From Spirochaetales bacterium (lineage in GTDB: Bacteria; Spirochaetota; Spirochaetia; Treponematales; Treponemataceae), in NCBI GenBank assembly GCA_003252395.1, contig QKEL01000003.1, forward strand, positions 81,546 through 145,545: 64,000 nucleotides of DNA. Direction: 5' to 3'. Under the pieces are notes generated by a model, which saw nothing but the letters and a program-made list of their open reading frames with translations, had not been told where the DNA came from and did no database searches. A program made the position numbers and the translations under genes. Shown one piece after another: positions 15,867 to 24,482 of this stretch. Position 1 is the stretch's first letter, and each line of letters opens with the position of its first letter.

Positions 15867-17642
15867 TCACACCTCTTTGTACGCCTCGTATACTTCGAGA
15901 ATTTCCGAAAGGCCCGACTCAAGACAGGAGAATACTTCGGGATCGAAATGGCCCGCCATGCCTTCCCGCATCCAGTCAAGCGCCGCAGGCACCGTCCAGG
16001 CCTCCTTATACGGGCGCTTCGACGTGAGGGCGTCGAAAACGTCGGCCACGGCCACGATACGCCCGGAGAGGGGTATGTCGGCGCCCGACGTTTTGCGGGG
16101 GTATCCCGTACCGTCGAATTTTTCGTGGTGGGAAACGATGATTTCCAGGGCGGTATGCAGGTTTTTCCGGGAAAGTATGGCGCTCAGGCGGGTATCCATA
16201 ACGCTCATGACCCGTTCGCCGATCTCAACGTGCCGCTCCATGGCGCGGCGTTCATCCGCCAGGAGCGGGCCGTTCTTGCGGAGGAGGGCGTCGGGTATGC
16301 CGATCTTGCCGATATCGTGCAGGGGCGAAAACCAGAGGATCTCCCTGATAAAGGAGGGATCGAGCTGGGCGATCCGCGCGGAATACTCCCGGGCGATGAT
16401 GTACGAATAGTGGGACATGCGGGTTATGTGCAGGCTGGTCTCGTTGTCCTTTTCGCTCATGAGGGAAACGAAGGCGTTGGTGGTTTCGGCTATGGTGGCC
16501 TGTATCACGTATTCCGTATAGATCGTATGCCCCACCGCCGAGGCGATTCGGGCCAGTTCCCGGCCGTGGGACTCGGAGTAGGCGTGCGGCCGTTTGCTGG
16601 AAATGAAGATAAAGCCCACGCATTTGTCGCGGAAAAGGAGCGGCACGGTAAGGCTGGAACGGATACCTTCCCGCAGGAGAAGCCGCGTGGAAAGCGAGGA
16701 AGCGCGTTTGTCCGCGTACGCCGACAAATCTTCTATGACCCGGGGCTCGCGGGTCAGGGCGACCCGGGCGAGGCTGGAAGACTCCAGGGGCTCCGAATAC
16801 CCGGGGGCGATGCCCAACGAGGAATAGTCGGTCAGGACGGCCTCGGCGGTAACGCGGGAATCGGACCCGATGAACGCGAGGGAGGCCCGGTCGCAGGGCA
16901 TAAAGCCCTTCACCATATCGGACACTTGCCGCAAAAGGAGGTTCATGTTACCGGTGCCCGAGAGGGTACCCATGGAATGGTCCAGCTGAATGAGGGACGA
17001 AACGCGGCCGATCCGCGAAAAGAGGTCATCGAGCTCCATGATCGACGAGCCGGGAAACTCCGGAAGCTCCGCGGTCTTGTTCTGCATCAGCTCGTCCAGG
17101 GAGGCGATGCCCCGCTCAATGCCCGCCAGGTAGCGGCGAGTCACCCGCTGAGAGGACCGTATGGCCGAAAGGAGCGCCAAAAGGCCGAGCGTTGAAAGCG
17201 TCAGCAAGGCAAGGTTCAGGTAGCTCGCCCCGCGCCGGATATTTTCCCGGTTTTCCCGTATGATCCCGGCGGCTTTCCGAATGGTCTCGCGGTACGCGAG
17301 AGCCGCCTCTTCGGTAACGAAGGTTGGCGAGCGCAATGCCACGCGGCGGGTAAGCATAAAGGAACTTTCGCTCAGGGCGGAGCGCACGTAGCGGTAGGCC
17401 TCGGTCGCCTCGCCGTCGGCCAGGTCCGGGCTCGCCTGAATCGCGATGGCGAGGGCGTTTATCCTCCGCAGGATCTCGGATTCCTGAACGTCGATCTTTT
17501 CGAGGTAAATAAGGCTAACGGCGACCGTTATGAGGGTAGTCACCAAAAGGATCGAAACGATCACGCCCGTGCCATACAGGAAGTCGTTTAGGCGCCTGAG
17601 CGACGGCGCCTCTCGTGCGGAAGGGCTGGTCATACGGCCCAT
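15867..17642 (-). CDS. Membrane-bound GAF / HD-GYP phosphodiesterase
   Basis: 591 residues. Two membrane helices (about 24-46 and 141-160) flank a periplasmic sensing segment; then a GAF domain (about 225-380) and a C-terminal HD-GYP domain. The HD motif is SPLHDIGKIGIPD and the GYP motif is HHEKFDGTGYP, so metal ligands for c-di-GMP hydrolysis appear intact. It ends 25 bases from the next gene upstream, an EAL protein transcribed the same way. The two phosphodiesterases probably form one operon that lowers c-di-GMP. Confidence 0.88.
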   Translation of the reverse strand: MGRMTSPSAREAPSLRRLNDFLYGTGVIVSILLVTTLITVAVSLIYLEKIDVQESEILRRINALAIAIQASPDLADGEATEAYRYVRSALSESSFMLTRRVALRSPTFVTEEAALAYRETIRKAAGIIRENRENIRRGASYLNLALLTLSTLGLLALLSAIRSSQRVTRRYLAGIERGIASLDELMQNKTAELPEFPGSSIMELDDLFSRIGRVSSLIQLDHSMGTLSGTGNMNLLLRQVSDMVKGFMPCDRASLAFIGSDSRVTAEAVLTDYSSLGIAPGYSEPLESSSLARVALTREPRVIEDLSAYADKRASSLSTRLLLREGIRSSLTVPLLFRDKCVGFIFISSKRPHAYSESHGRELARIASAVGHTIYTEYVIQATIAETTNAFVSLMSEKDNETSLHITRMSHYSYIIAREYSARIAQLDPSFIREILWFSPLHDIGKIGIPDALLRKNGPLLADERRAMERHVEIGERVMSVMDTRLSAILSRKNLHTALEIIVSHHEKFDGTGYPRKTSGADIPLSGRIVAVADVFDALTSKRPYKEAWTVPAALDWMREGMAGHFDPEVFSCLESGLSEILEVYEAYKEV

Positions 17643-17666
17643 TATAACCGTCGATAGGGATAAAAC

Positions 17667-19631
17667 TCAAGAAAGCATGGGGGCGGGATCGCGCTGTTTT
17701 TCGTAAAAGGCGAGGGCGTCCTTCGCCGAAACCGGCCGGGAATACAGGAAACCCTGTATGTATTCGCACCCGTTATCCGCCAGGAAACGCTCCTGCTCCC
17801 TGTTTTCGACGCCCTCCACCACCGCGCGCATCGAGAAAACCCGGGCGAGGCCGAGCATGGCGCGGACCAAATTGCCGTCTTCCTCGTTCGCGGGCAGGTT
17901 TCCCACGAACCGCCGGTCGATCTTCAGGGTATCCGCCCGAAACCCCTGGAGATAGGCGATATTCGAGTATCCGGCGCCGAAATCGTCTATGGAAAAATGC
18001 ACGCCTAGATCCCTGAGGCGCCTGAAATAATCCCGAATTTCCTCCGTCTCCCGCAAAAGGACCCCTTCGGTAATCTCGATTTCCAATTGCCGCGCTTCCG
18101 CCGTCGTTTCCAGCCGCCGGACGAGCGAGGACAAAAACGATTCGCTGACCAGGCGCGGGGAAAGATTGAAGGAAACCCGTACGTCGGAACCCCGGTAGGC
18201 GGCGTTCAACTGCCGAATGAAGCCGATGGTCTCGGCGATGATAAAGCCGGTCAGGGCCTCTATGGCCGGGGTCTCCTCCGCGATGGGTATGAATTCGTCC
18301 GGGGGAACCCGTCCCAGGCCCGGCGGATTCCAGCGAGCCAGGGCCTCGAACCCCACGCACCGGCCGGAGGCGACGTGGACCTTCGGCTGAAACACCGCTT
18401 CCAGGTAGGCGACGAAATCCGGCCGCAAGAGGGCGCCCCGAAGCTCCACTTCCCGCAGATAGCGGGTATGCAGCACCGGGTCGAAAGGAACGATGGCATT
18501 GCGCGTCTCGCCGGTCACCCGGGTAAGGAGCCGGTACACGTTGCCGCGGAGCAGGGATACGCTATCGGCGTCGTCCGGATATACGGAAAAGGCGCCGAAA
18601 AAGCCCATTCCCGATTCCGATTCGTTGCGCAGAAAGGCCCCCTTAATGCGGGTTTGGAGATTCCGCACGCACCCGAGAAGGTCAAAGTCAGGATCGGCGA
18701 TAACGGCGGGAGAGAGGAATACGTGCGTCTCCACCCGGTATACCCGGCGCGAGGTAAGGAAGCAGAGGCCCGGATAGGCGTTCTGCCACTGGTCCAGGAC
18801 CGAGGAAATGGAGGCCGTAAGCTGCTCGAACCAGCGACTGGCGGCATCGTGGCCCATCAAGCCGCTTAAATCGCCGAAACCGTCCAAACGGAGGCCGAAA
18901 AGCGCGATCCTGCTTTCGTCTTGCAGGGTAAGGGCGCGCTCGGCAAGGTCTTCGTCCAGGAGCTTACCGTTGGGAAGGCCGGTTTCCGAGTCGTACAGGG
19001 AGAGCCAGCGAAAATAGGACATAAGAATGCCCTCTTTCAGCCGATATACGAGGACTGAGACCAACAGGGCGCCGAGAACGATCAGCCCCCAGACCGAGAC
19101 CCTCGTTCCGTCATCGCCGACGGGGAGGGCTGTCACCGCGTGCCGCGCGGGATCGACGAAGACCGCCACGATATAGCCGGCGATGATAAGCGAGGCCAGG
19201 ATGATCTGGGGCAGCGTTCTCCCCGTGAATATCCCGCCGATGACCACGAAGGCGACCATGGAAAGAAAGCTGAAAATGATGCCGACGAGGGAGAACGAAA
19301 ACACCAGGGCGTCGGTAACGACGATGGCGAAATCGATCGAGACCAAAAGCAGGCCCAGCCTGCGCAAGACCGTCAGCGGTCTCTTGCGGAAGAGGCCGAC
19401 GAGAATGACCGCCACGTTGACGGCGAAACCGAGGGCCAGCATGCCGTCGGAGAGCAAAAACGGCCTGACCTGATCGTGAAAAAAGGCGCGTTCCGACAAA
19501 AGCGTGGCGAAGGTCACCGACGCCAATGCCCCCAGGGCAACCAGGGTCCTGAGCAAAATGCGGGTTTCCAGCTGTTCGCGGTACACTTTCATTTCGGGGC
19601 GATACTCCTGCTGAGGTGAAGTATCATGCAT
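17667..19631 (-). CDS. Membrane-bound protein with degenerate GGDEF and intact EAL domain
   Basis: 654 residues: about six membrane helices (25-205), a GGDEF-like domain starting SETGLPNGKLLDEDL, then an EAL phosphodiesterase domain (about 395-645). The GGDEF active-site strip is lost (RVETHVFL at that place), so no cyclase activity is expected. The EAL domain keeps E429 of EAL, FNLSP, EITE, DDFGAGYSN, KIDRR, EGVEN and QGFLYSRP, so it should hydrolyse c-di-GMP. The start is uncertain: MKVYREQ at 19592 is an alternative. It pairs with the HD-GYP gene downstream. Confidence 0.88.
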   Translation of the reverse strand: MHDTSPQQEYRPEMKVYREQLETRILLRTLVALGALASVTFATLLSERAFFHDQVRPFLLSDGMLALGFAVNVAVILVGLFRKRPLTVLRRLGLLLVSIDFAIVVTDALVFSFSLVGIIFSFLSMVAFVVIGGIFTGRTLPQIILASLIIAGYIVAVFVDPARHAVTALPVGDDGTRVSVWGLIVLGALLVSVLVYRLKEGILMSYFRWLSLYDSETGLPNGKLLDEDLAERALTLQDESRIALFGLRLDGFGDLSGLMGHDAASRWFEQLTASISSVLDQWQNAYPGLCFLTSRRVYRVETHVFLSPAVIADPDFDLLGCVRNLQTRIKGAFLRNESESGMGFFGAFSVYPDDADSVSLLRGNVYRLLTRVTGETRNAIVPFDPVLHTRYLREVELRGALLRPDFVAYLEAVFQPKVHVASGRCVGFEALARWNPPGLGRVPPDEFIPIAEETPAIEALTGFIIAETIGFIRQLNAAYRGSDVRVSFNLSPRLVSESFLSSLVRRLETTAEARQLEIEITEGVLLRETEEIRDYFRRLRDLGVHFSIDDFGAGYSNIAYLQGFRADTLKIDRRFVGNLPANEEDGNLVRAMLGLARVFSMRAVVEGVENREQERFLADNGCEYIQGFLYSRPVSAKDALAFYEKQRDPAPMLS

Positions 19632-19677
19632 CGCGCCCCGTCCGTCAAAGAGCGCGCCCCGGGAGCGACGGTCGCCC

Positions 19678-19690
19678 GCGGGGGCTCCGC
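19678..19690 (-). repeat. GC-rich intergenic hairpin motif, copy 3
   Basis: Minus-strand GCGGAGCCCCCGC, identical to copy 2. The flank CGCGCCCCG plus CCCGCGG also resembles copy 1. It lies in the 99-base gap 19632-19730. Confidence 0.5.
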
Positions 19691-19730
19691 GGTTCCCCCG
19701 CCCTCCCCGCGCGGCCCGTCCTGCCTCGGC

Positions 19731-20360
19731 TTAGATCCAGCGCAATATGCCGGCGAAAAGGACCAGCATCAGGGCGTCAAGACCGAAAAGGGAGCCGATG
19801 ACGAGCCGCTGGGTCCGCGGTTTCCAGTCGTAGGCGAAGTTCGCCATGAGGAAGAAGGGCACGTAGACCGTGACGAATACGGGCACCGGCCCCCACCAGG
19901 GATACGCCCAATGGAAGGCCGGGGTTTTTGCGAGGAATATCTCGAAGGCCGAAAAGAAGGCGGCGTTCGCCACCGCGATCGCGATCCGGTTATTGACGCC
20001 GAGTATTTTCGCCTTCGGGTCCGCGGGGAGGACCTTGCTGAAGATAACCCCGGCGACGGCGAACATCATGGAGAGTTCCCAGCCCACCCCCACCAGGAGA
20101 AGGAAAGAGGTTCCCGCCGGTACGGTCCAAAGGGCATGGCCGGAAAAATGGCAGATTAGGGCGTTGAGAATCTCGAAAAACCAATGCGTGCCGTACAGGG
20201 CCAGCCCCGAGGCCACGGCCTTCCCGTTTTTTCGCTCGATTTCGGCAAAGTATACGTAGACGACGAAGGCGAAAAGGGGAATGAAATACCACTGAAACGT
20301 TTCCCCCGATCGGAGGATGGAAAGGGCCTGCGCCGTCAGCTCAGGATGGTTTAGTTCCAT
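19731..20360 (-). CDS. Integral membrane protein, unknown function
   Basis: 209 residues with about six hydrophobic helices, acidic IHPE-free start MELNHPELTAQALSILRSGE and a tail ending GLDALMLVLFAGILRWI. A strip GVGWELSMMFAVAGVIFSKVLP lies mid-protein. No family that I can name. It is 48 bases downstream of the endo/exonuclease/phosphatase gene and could be cotranscribed with it. Confidence 0.6.
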   Translation of the reverse strand: MELNHPELTAQALSILRSGETFQWYFIPLFAFVVYVYFAEIERKNGKAVASGLALYGTHWFFEILNALICHFSGHALWTVPAGTSFLLLVGVGWELSMMFAVAGVIFSKVLPADPKAKILGVNNRIAIAVANAAFFSAFEIFLAKTPAFHWAYPWWGPVPVFVTVYVPFFLMANFAYDWKPRTQRLVIGSLFGLDALMLVLFAGILRWI

Positions 20361-20408
20361 GACTCGCTCCTTTTTCCGGGAAGTATAGCACGGGATTTCC
20401 CCTTCGCC

Positions 20409-21251
20409 TCATTCCACCTCGAGTATCGCGCGCAGGAATAGGTGGTCCGACGGCAATCGGTACCGTTCGGCCCGGTTTTGGGGCTCGCCGAAACCGATGG
20501 TAGCGGCGGCCGCCACCTCGATGTCGTGGGTGCAAAAAAGGTAGTCCAGCTGGGAGCCCCTGCCCGAGGCCCCGAAATACCAATGGGTACGCCGCTCGGC
20601 CGCCGGAACGCCCACGGCGGCGAGGACGTCGGTAAGGGGCAATTCGAGGAAGGGATCGTACTCGAACTGGTTCATGCCCCGGATAAGGAGCCCGTTGAAG
20701 TCGCCCATTACGACCGCGCGCCTGCGGGGAACGAGGGCCGCGAGGCGGCGCACTTCGTCGACCCGGAACTCCAGGCCCCGGTCGTCGCCCCGCTGGCTTT
20801 TCAGGTGGGTCACGAAAACCGTCAGGTTCCCGCCCTTTTCCCCCAATTCCAGGCGCAGCAGGTTACGGGAAAATTCGCCCGGCACGTTAATCGCCCGTAG
20901 GCCGGGAAAGCGGCCCTTTTTCGCCAGGGCGCCCACGTAAATTCCCCGGCGCGAATTTTCCTCGAAGAGGTGGCAGTCGTACCGCCCGCGCAGGTAGAGG
21001 GCGTTGAAGTTTTCCAGGGTTTCAAGGCCGCCGATCTCGCAGAGCCCGAGGAGGTCAAAGTCCTCCGCGAGGATTACCCGGGCGATGGCCGCGATCTTTT
21101 CCCGGTCCTTGTTCGGGTTCCAGATGGAGGGATTCATGGCGAGGTAGTCGGATTCCGAAAGGCCGTCCAGCTCCGCGCGGTTCAGGGGACGGTCAAAGAG
21201 AAGGGAAAAATTTTCGGCGTTAAAGGTAGCTATATGGAAGGAATTGCTCAC
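20409..21251 (-). CDS. Endonuclease/exonuclease/phosphatase-family protein
   Basis: 280 residues from a GTG start whose GTGA overlaps the stop of the upstream flavodoxin gene by four bases. The EEP metal-dependent phosphoesterase core is visible: ATFNAENF, LCEIGGLE (metal glutamate), FVTHLKSQRGDD, VMGDFNG, LDYLF and the C-terminal PSDHLFL with the catalytic histidine. No signal peptide. Possible substrates are nucleic acid or phospholipid head groups; the sequence does not decide. Confidence 0.8.
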   Translation of the reverse strand: MSNSFHIATFNAENFSLLFDRPLNRAELDGLSESDYLAMNPSIWNPNKDREKIAAIARVILAEDFDLLGLCEIGGLETLENFNALYLRGRYDCHLFEENSRRGIYVGALAKKGRFPGLRAINVPGEFSRNLLRLELGEKGGNLTVFVTHLKSQRGDDRGLEFRVDEVRRLAALVPRRRAVVMGDFNGLLIRGMNQFEYDPFLELPLTDVLAAVGVPAAERRTHWYFGASGRGSQLDYLFCTHDIEVAAAATIGFGEPQNRAERYRLPSDHLFLRAILEVE

Positions 21252-21778
21252 GCGCGCAGGTTCCGGATAGCCTCCAGGGCGACGCGCGCGAGCCGGTCCA
21301 GGTCGCCCGGGTGCTCCGCGATGTGGTATTCGCCGGTGTCGCCCGCGGTGGGTTTGGGCGGTACCTCGCAATATTGCGCGATATTCAGGTCAAGGCAAAA
21401 CGCCAGCTTCTTTCCCATGCGCCGCACGAGTTCCTTGGCGATGGGGGCGTTCGGGCCCAAGGCGCCGCCGGAAACCGAGATCCAGGCGTAGCGCTTGATA
21501 TCCTGCCGGTTGCGCCTGAACACCGAACGGAAGGGAGAGGCCACGTGAAACATCCACACCGGGCCGATAAAGATGACGATGTCGTAGGTTTCAAGCCCCT
21601 CCGGCAGCGATTCCAGGGGGGGACTCCTGCCGAACGCCATGTCCAGGATGGAGGCGCCGATGGTTCGCGGCTTGGTTTCCACCAGCCGGAACACGTCCGC
21701 GCCGAGTTCGGTGGAAAGACGGTTGGCCAATGCCGCGTTGTTTCCCGTATTTGAATAGTAGACGATAATCGTTTTCAT
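21248..21778 (-). CDS. Flavodoxin-family protein
   Basis: 176 residues. The N-terminus IIVYYSNTGNNAALANRL is the FMN phosphate-binding loop of flavodoxins, followed by YDIVIFIGPVWMFHVASPF and YAWISVSGGALGPNA for the flavin ring. Larger than a simple flavodoxin, like flavodoxin-domain oxidoreductases. AGGAG sits nine bases before the ATG. Translationally coupled to the downstream phosphoesterase gene. Confidence 0.8.
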   Translation of the reverse strand: MKTIIVYYSNTGNNAALANRLSTELGADVFRLVETKPRTIGASILDMAFGRSPPLESLPEGLETYDIVIFIGPVWMFHVASPFRSVFRRNRQDIKRYAWISVSGGALGPNAPIAKELVRRMGKKLAFCLDLNIAQYCEVPPKPTAGDTGEYHIAEHPGDLDRLARVALEAIRNLRA

Positions 21779-21880
21779 GGACTTTTCTCCTGCGTGGACG
21801 GTACCCCTTCCCCTCGGGAATCGGTACCGCTTTTATACCCCAGAGTACCCCCTTTATCCCAGTATACTACGGCGAAACGC

Positions 21881-21935
21881 GAAAAAGCCCCCGCGACCCG
21901 GGAAATAGGAGGGTATTTCCCGAACCGCGGGGGCT
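21881..21935 (-). terminator. Rho-independent terminator of the RND operon
   Basis: Read on the minus strand: AGCCCCCGCGG, an inner stem GGGAAATA...TATTTCCC, then CGCGGGGGCT followed by TTTT. It lies 28 bases beyond the stop of the outer-membrane gene and closes the transporter operon. Confidence 0.85.
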
Positions 21936-21962
21936 GCCGTTGGTCAAAAGCGTTTCTTCAGG

Positions 21963-23627
21963 TCAGAATTCGTATTTCGCCGAAATTTGGGCGTAGTTGT
22001 TTTCCTCGTAAGGAGCGAACTCGCCCGTGTCAGTGCGGATAAAATAGCCGCCCGAGGCGATTACCGAGAAGCCGTCCTTGAGGGTAACCGCGAGCTTGGG
22101 CTGGAGGTAGATATCCTTCCGCTCGATACCCCACACGCAGGCAATCTCGGGCTTTACCTTGTCGTGGTTCCAGCTGTCCGAGAGGAGCACCACGAGCTTG
22201 TTGTTGGTCCACTTTTCGTCGGCGTTCCAGTCCGCGTCCGCGCTCGATTCGATGCCGTCGGAGCCGTAAAGCCACGAGCCGATCTCCTGCACGTTGAGGG
22301 TCACGTTGCTCACGGGCACGGGAATGTCGAAACCCGCGAGCCACTGGAGGCTGTTGTTATGCACCGCGGGATCGTCGCCCGTGACGTCGTCGGTGAGGTA
22401 CCAGGCTATCTCGCCCCTGAGGTTGAGGAAGCCTACGGCCGCCGCCGCGTCGGCGCCGAGGATCTGGAGCCGGTCGTAGTCGAGCGCGAGCGCCGTGACG
22501 GCGGTCTCGCCGAGGGCGTTGGTCCCGTAGGTCACCGTGGCGGAGGGGGTCTTGTAATGGCCGTAGTAGTACTCCGCCCCGAGGTCCGCGGGGCCCAACG
22601 TGCCCGTGAGGCGAAGGCCGTATTGGCCGTACTTCAGGGTATTCGTGTCGGGCAGGAGGGCGTCCACGGAGCCGTAGTTCATAAGCACGTTCTGGGCGGC
22701 TTCCAGGCCCTTGGCGCTGGCGGCGCCGGTGGCGTTCCCGATTATCTCGGCGTTGTGGTCGCTCACGTAGGTAGCTACCGCGGCGTCGGCGATGCCGGCG
22801 GCAGTGGCGGCGTCGGCCCCGCCCGTGACGGCGGCGGCGTAGGCCTGCTGGTATACGGCGGCCTTAGTCTGGGTCCACACGGCTTCGTAAGTCTCGCTAT
22901 AGGCCGCGGCGTAGGCCACGCCTGAAAGGTAGGTCACGTACCCCGTGCCCGCCTCGGTCAGGGCCGTAGCCTGGGCCGGCGTCCAGCGGCCGCCCATGTC
23001 GAGGCGGTCAGGGGTCATGGTCGGGGTCCACACGGCTTCGGCCCGGAATCCGGCGGGGCCGTTCCAGGTAAGGCGGGCCATGGGCTCGGCCAGGCGGCGA
23101 TCGATATAGTCGGGCACTATGAAGTCGGTGTAGTCGTTGGCGTTGAAGGGGTCAAGCACGTGGAGCTTGTCGCCCCGGCCCCAGACGACTTTCATCTTTC
23201 CCGCCTCGAGGACAAAGTCGCCGAGGAAGGCCCGGGCGGTAACCTCTTCGAGGAGGTCCGCGGGATTGTTTTTAACCGCGTCTTCGTCGAAGGCGAGCTT
23301 TCCCTCAAGCTCCGAGTTGGCCCCCTTCCAGGTAAAGCCGAGCTTGACCGAGGGAGTCGCGGAAACGGCGTTGGTTTCGTCCGCGGGGTCGGTGCCGAGC
23401 CAGGCGCGGGCGCTTACCGCTGCGTCGCCGTGGAACTCCAGCTCGGGCGCGGCCGTCCCGGCGGAACCGGAGCCCCCGTCGGGGGCTGCGGAAGCGAAGA
23501 TGTCGTCGAAACTAAAGGAGTCGGATACGGCGCTTGGGTCGGAGGCGTCCTGAGCGGCGAGGGCTCCCCCCGCCACGAGCGCGGCGGCGGCCGCCGCGCC
23601 CAGAATTTTCTTGCTGAGCGATTTCAT
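21963..23627 (-). CDS. DUF1302-like outer-membrane barrel protein of an RND operon
   Basis: 554 residues with a signal peptide (AAAAAALVAGGALAAQ) and a C-terminal YAQISAKYEF ending in phenylalanine. The strip EAGKMKVVWGRGDKLHVLDPFNANDY resembles DUF1302-family barrels that accompany MMPL/RND lipid transporters. Residues about 216-318 are an alanine-rich, helix-like insertion unusual for a barrel. A short acidic/aromatic N-terminal strip FSFDDIFASAAPD resembles one in the partner transporter. It is 10 bases downstream of the LolA-like gene. Probably the outer-membrane end of a lipid-trafficking system. Confidence 0.7.
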   Translation of the reverse strand: MKSLSKKILGAAAAAALVAGGALAAQDASDPSAVSDSFSFDDIFASAAPDGGSGSAGTAAPELEFHGDAAVSARAWLGTDPADETNAVSATPSVKLGFTWKGANSELEGKLAFDEDAVKNNPADLLEEVTARAFLGDFVLEAGKMKVVWGRGDKLHVLDPFNANDYTDFIVPDYIDRRLAEPMARLTWNGPAGFRAEAVWTPTMTPDRLDMGGRWTPAQATALTEAGTGYVTYLSGVAYAAAYSETYEAVWTQTKAAVYQQAYAAAVTGGADAATAAGIADAAVATYVSDHNAEIIGNATGAASAKGLEAAQNVLMNYGSVDALLPDTNTLKYGQYGLRLTGTLGPADLGAEYYYGHYKTPSATVTYGTNALGETAVTALALDYDRLQILGADAAAAVGFLNLRGEIAWYLTDDVTGDDPAVHNNSLQWLAGFDIPVPVSNVTLNVQEIGSWLYGSDGIESSADADWNADEKWTNNKLVVLLSDSWNHDKVKPEIACVWGIERKDIYLQPKLAVTLKDGFSVIASGGYFIRTDTGEFAPYEENNYAQISAKYEF

Positions 23628-23637
23628 TCCTATCTCC

Positions 23638-24414
23638 TTACAGCCGGCCGGTGTTGAGGAAGTTGGTGGAAAAGAGCTTGTCCGAGAGGGGCTTGTCGAT
23701 CTCGATCTGCATGATCTCCAGGCGGGTGGAATGCCCGGTCTGGACGTTCTTGAGGTAGTTGTTCATGGGAATCCAGTAGCCGCCCTTTTGCTCGAGCTTC
23801 TCCACGGTGAGCACTTTCAGGAGCGCGCCTTTCTTGTCGTACATTTCGGCCTTTACGGGCACGAAGCTCGCCTTGTCCACCCAGGAAACGCGGTAACCGT
23901 ACTGGCTATCGGCGGGATTCTTGGCGGAGCTTTTCACCTTGTAGCAGTCGTACGAACCGACCTTCTCCTCGCCGAGGAGCTCATGGCTGTCCAGGGAAAC
24001 CTCGCGGGTTTCCATGTCGTCGTAGGTGGCGTCGGTGCCCATAAAGGACTTGTCGCCCTCGGAGGAGGCGACCCGGCGGGTGGTTCGGAGGGCGGGAAGG
24101 TAGATCCACTTATCGTTGGCCCGACCCTCGTTTTCCACCTGGAGGAAGCGGGTGTCCTTCACGGCGGCGGGGCTGCGGAAGGCCATGACCACGGACTTCA
24201 GCCCGTTTTGATCCCGGCCCCATTCTTCCACCATGCGGCTCTCGGTGGTTCCGTCGGCCTCGATAAGGTCCATCCGGACGGCGGAGTGGGTAAACGCGGG
24301 TTCCTTCACGTCGTACGCCTTTTGCATGATCTCGGTGCCGTCGAGGGCGAAGGCGGGGATCCCGGCGATGAGGGCCGCCGCGATGGCGGCGCCGAAGGCA
24401 ATGTGCTTTTTCAT
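23638..24414 (-). CDS. LolA-like outer membrane lipoprotein-sorting family protein
   Basis: 258-residue periplasmic protein: signal peptide MKKHIAFGAAIAAALIAGIPAFA, then an unclosed beta-barrel of the LolA/PF17131 type (MVEEWGRDQNGLKSVVMAFRSP, DKWIYLPALRTTRRVASSEGDKSFMGTD). Members near RND exporters are thought to carry lipid across the periplasm. The second ATG (24414) is preferred, as AGGAG is seven bases upstream. It sits between the transporter and the barrel gene. Confidence 0.82.
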   Translation of the reverse strand: MKKHIAFGAAIAAALIAGIPAFALDGTEIMQKAYDVKEPAFTHSAVRMDLIEADGTTESRMVEEWGRDQNGLKSVVMAFRSPAAVKDTRFLQVENEGRANDKWIYLPALRTTRRVASSEGDKSFMGTDATYDDMETREVSLDSHELLGEEKVGSYDCYKVKSSAKNPADSQYGYRVSWVDKASFVPVKAEMYDKKGALLKVLTVEKLEQKGGYWIPMNNYLKNVQTGHSTRLEIMQIEIDKPLSDKLFSTNFLNTGRL

Positions 24415-24482
24415 GTGCATTCTCCTAACAGGTTATTCAGTATGCGCCCGCCGTACGCGGGCATCGCTTCCCGGCCGCTTCC

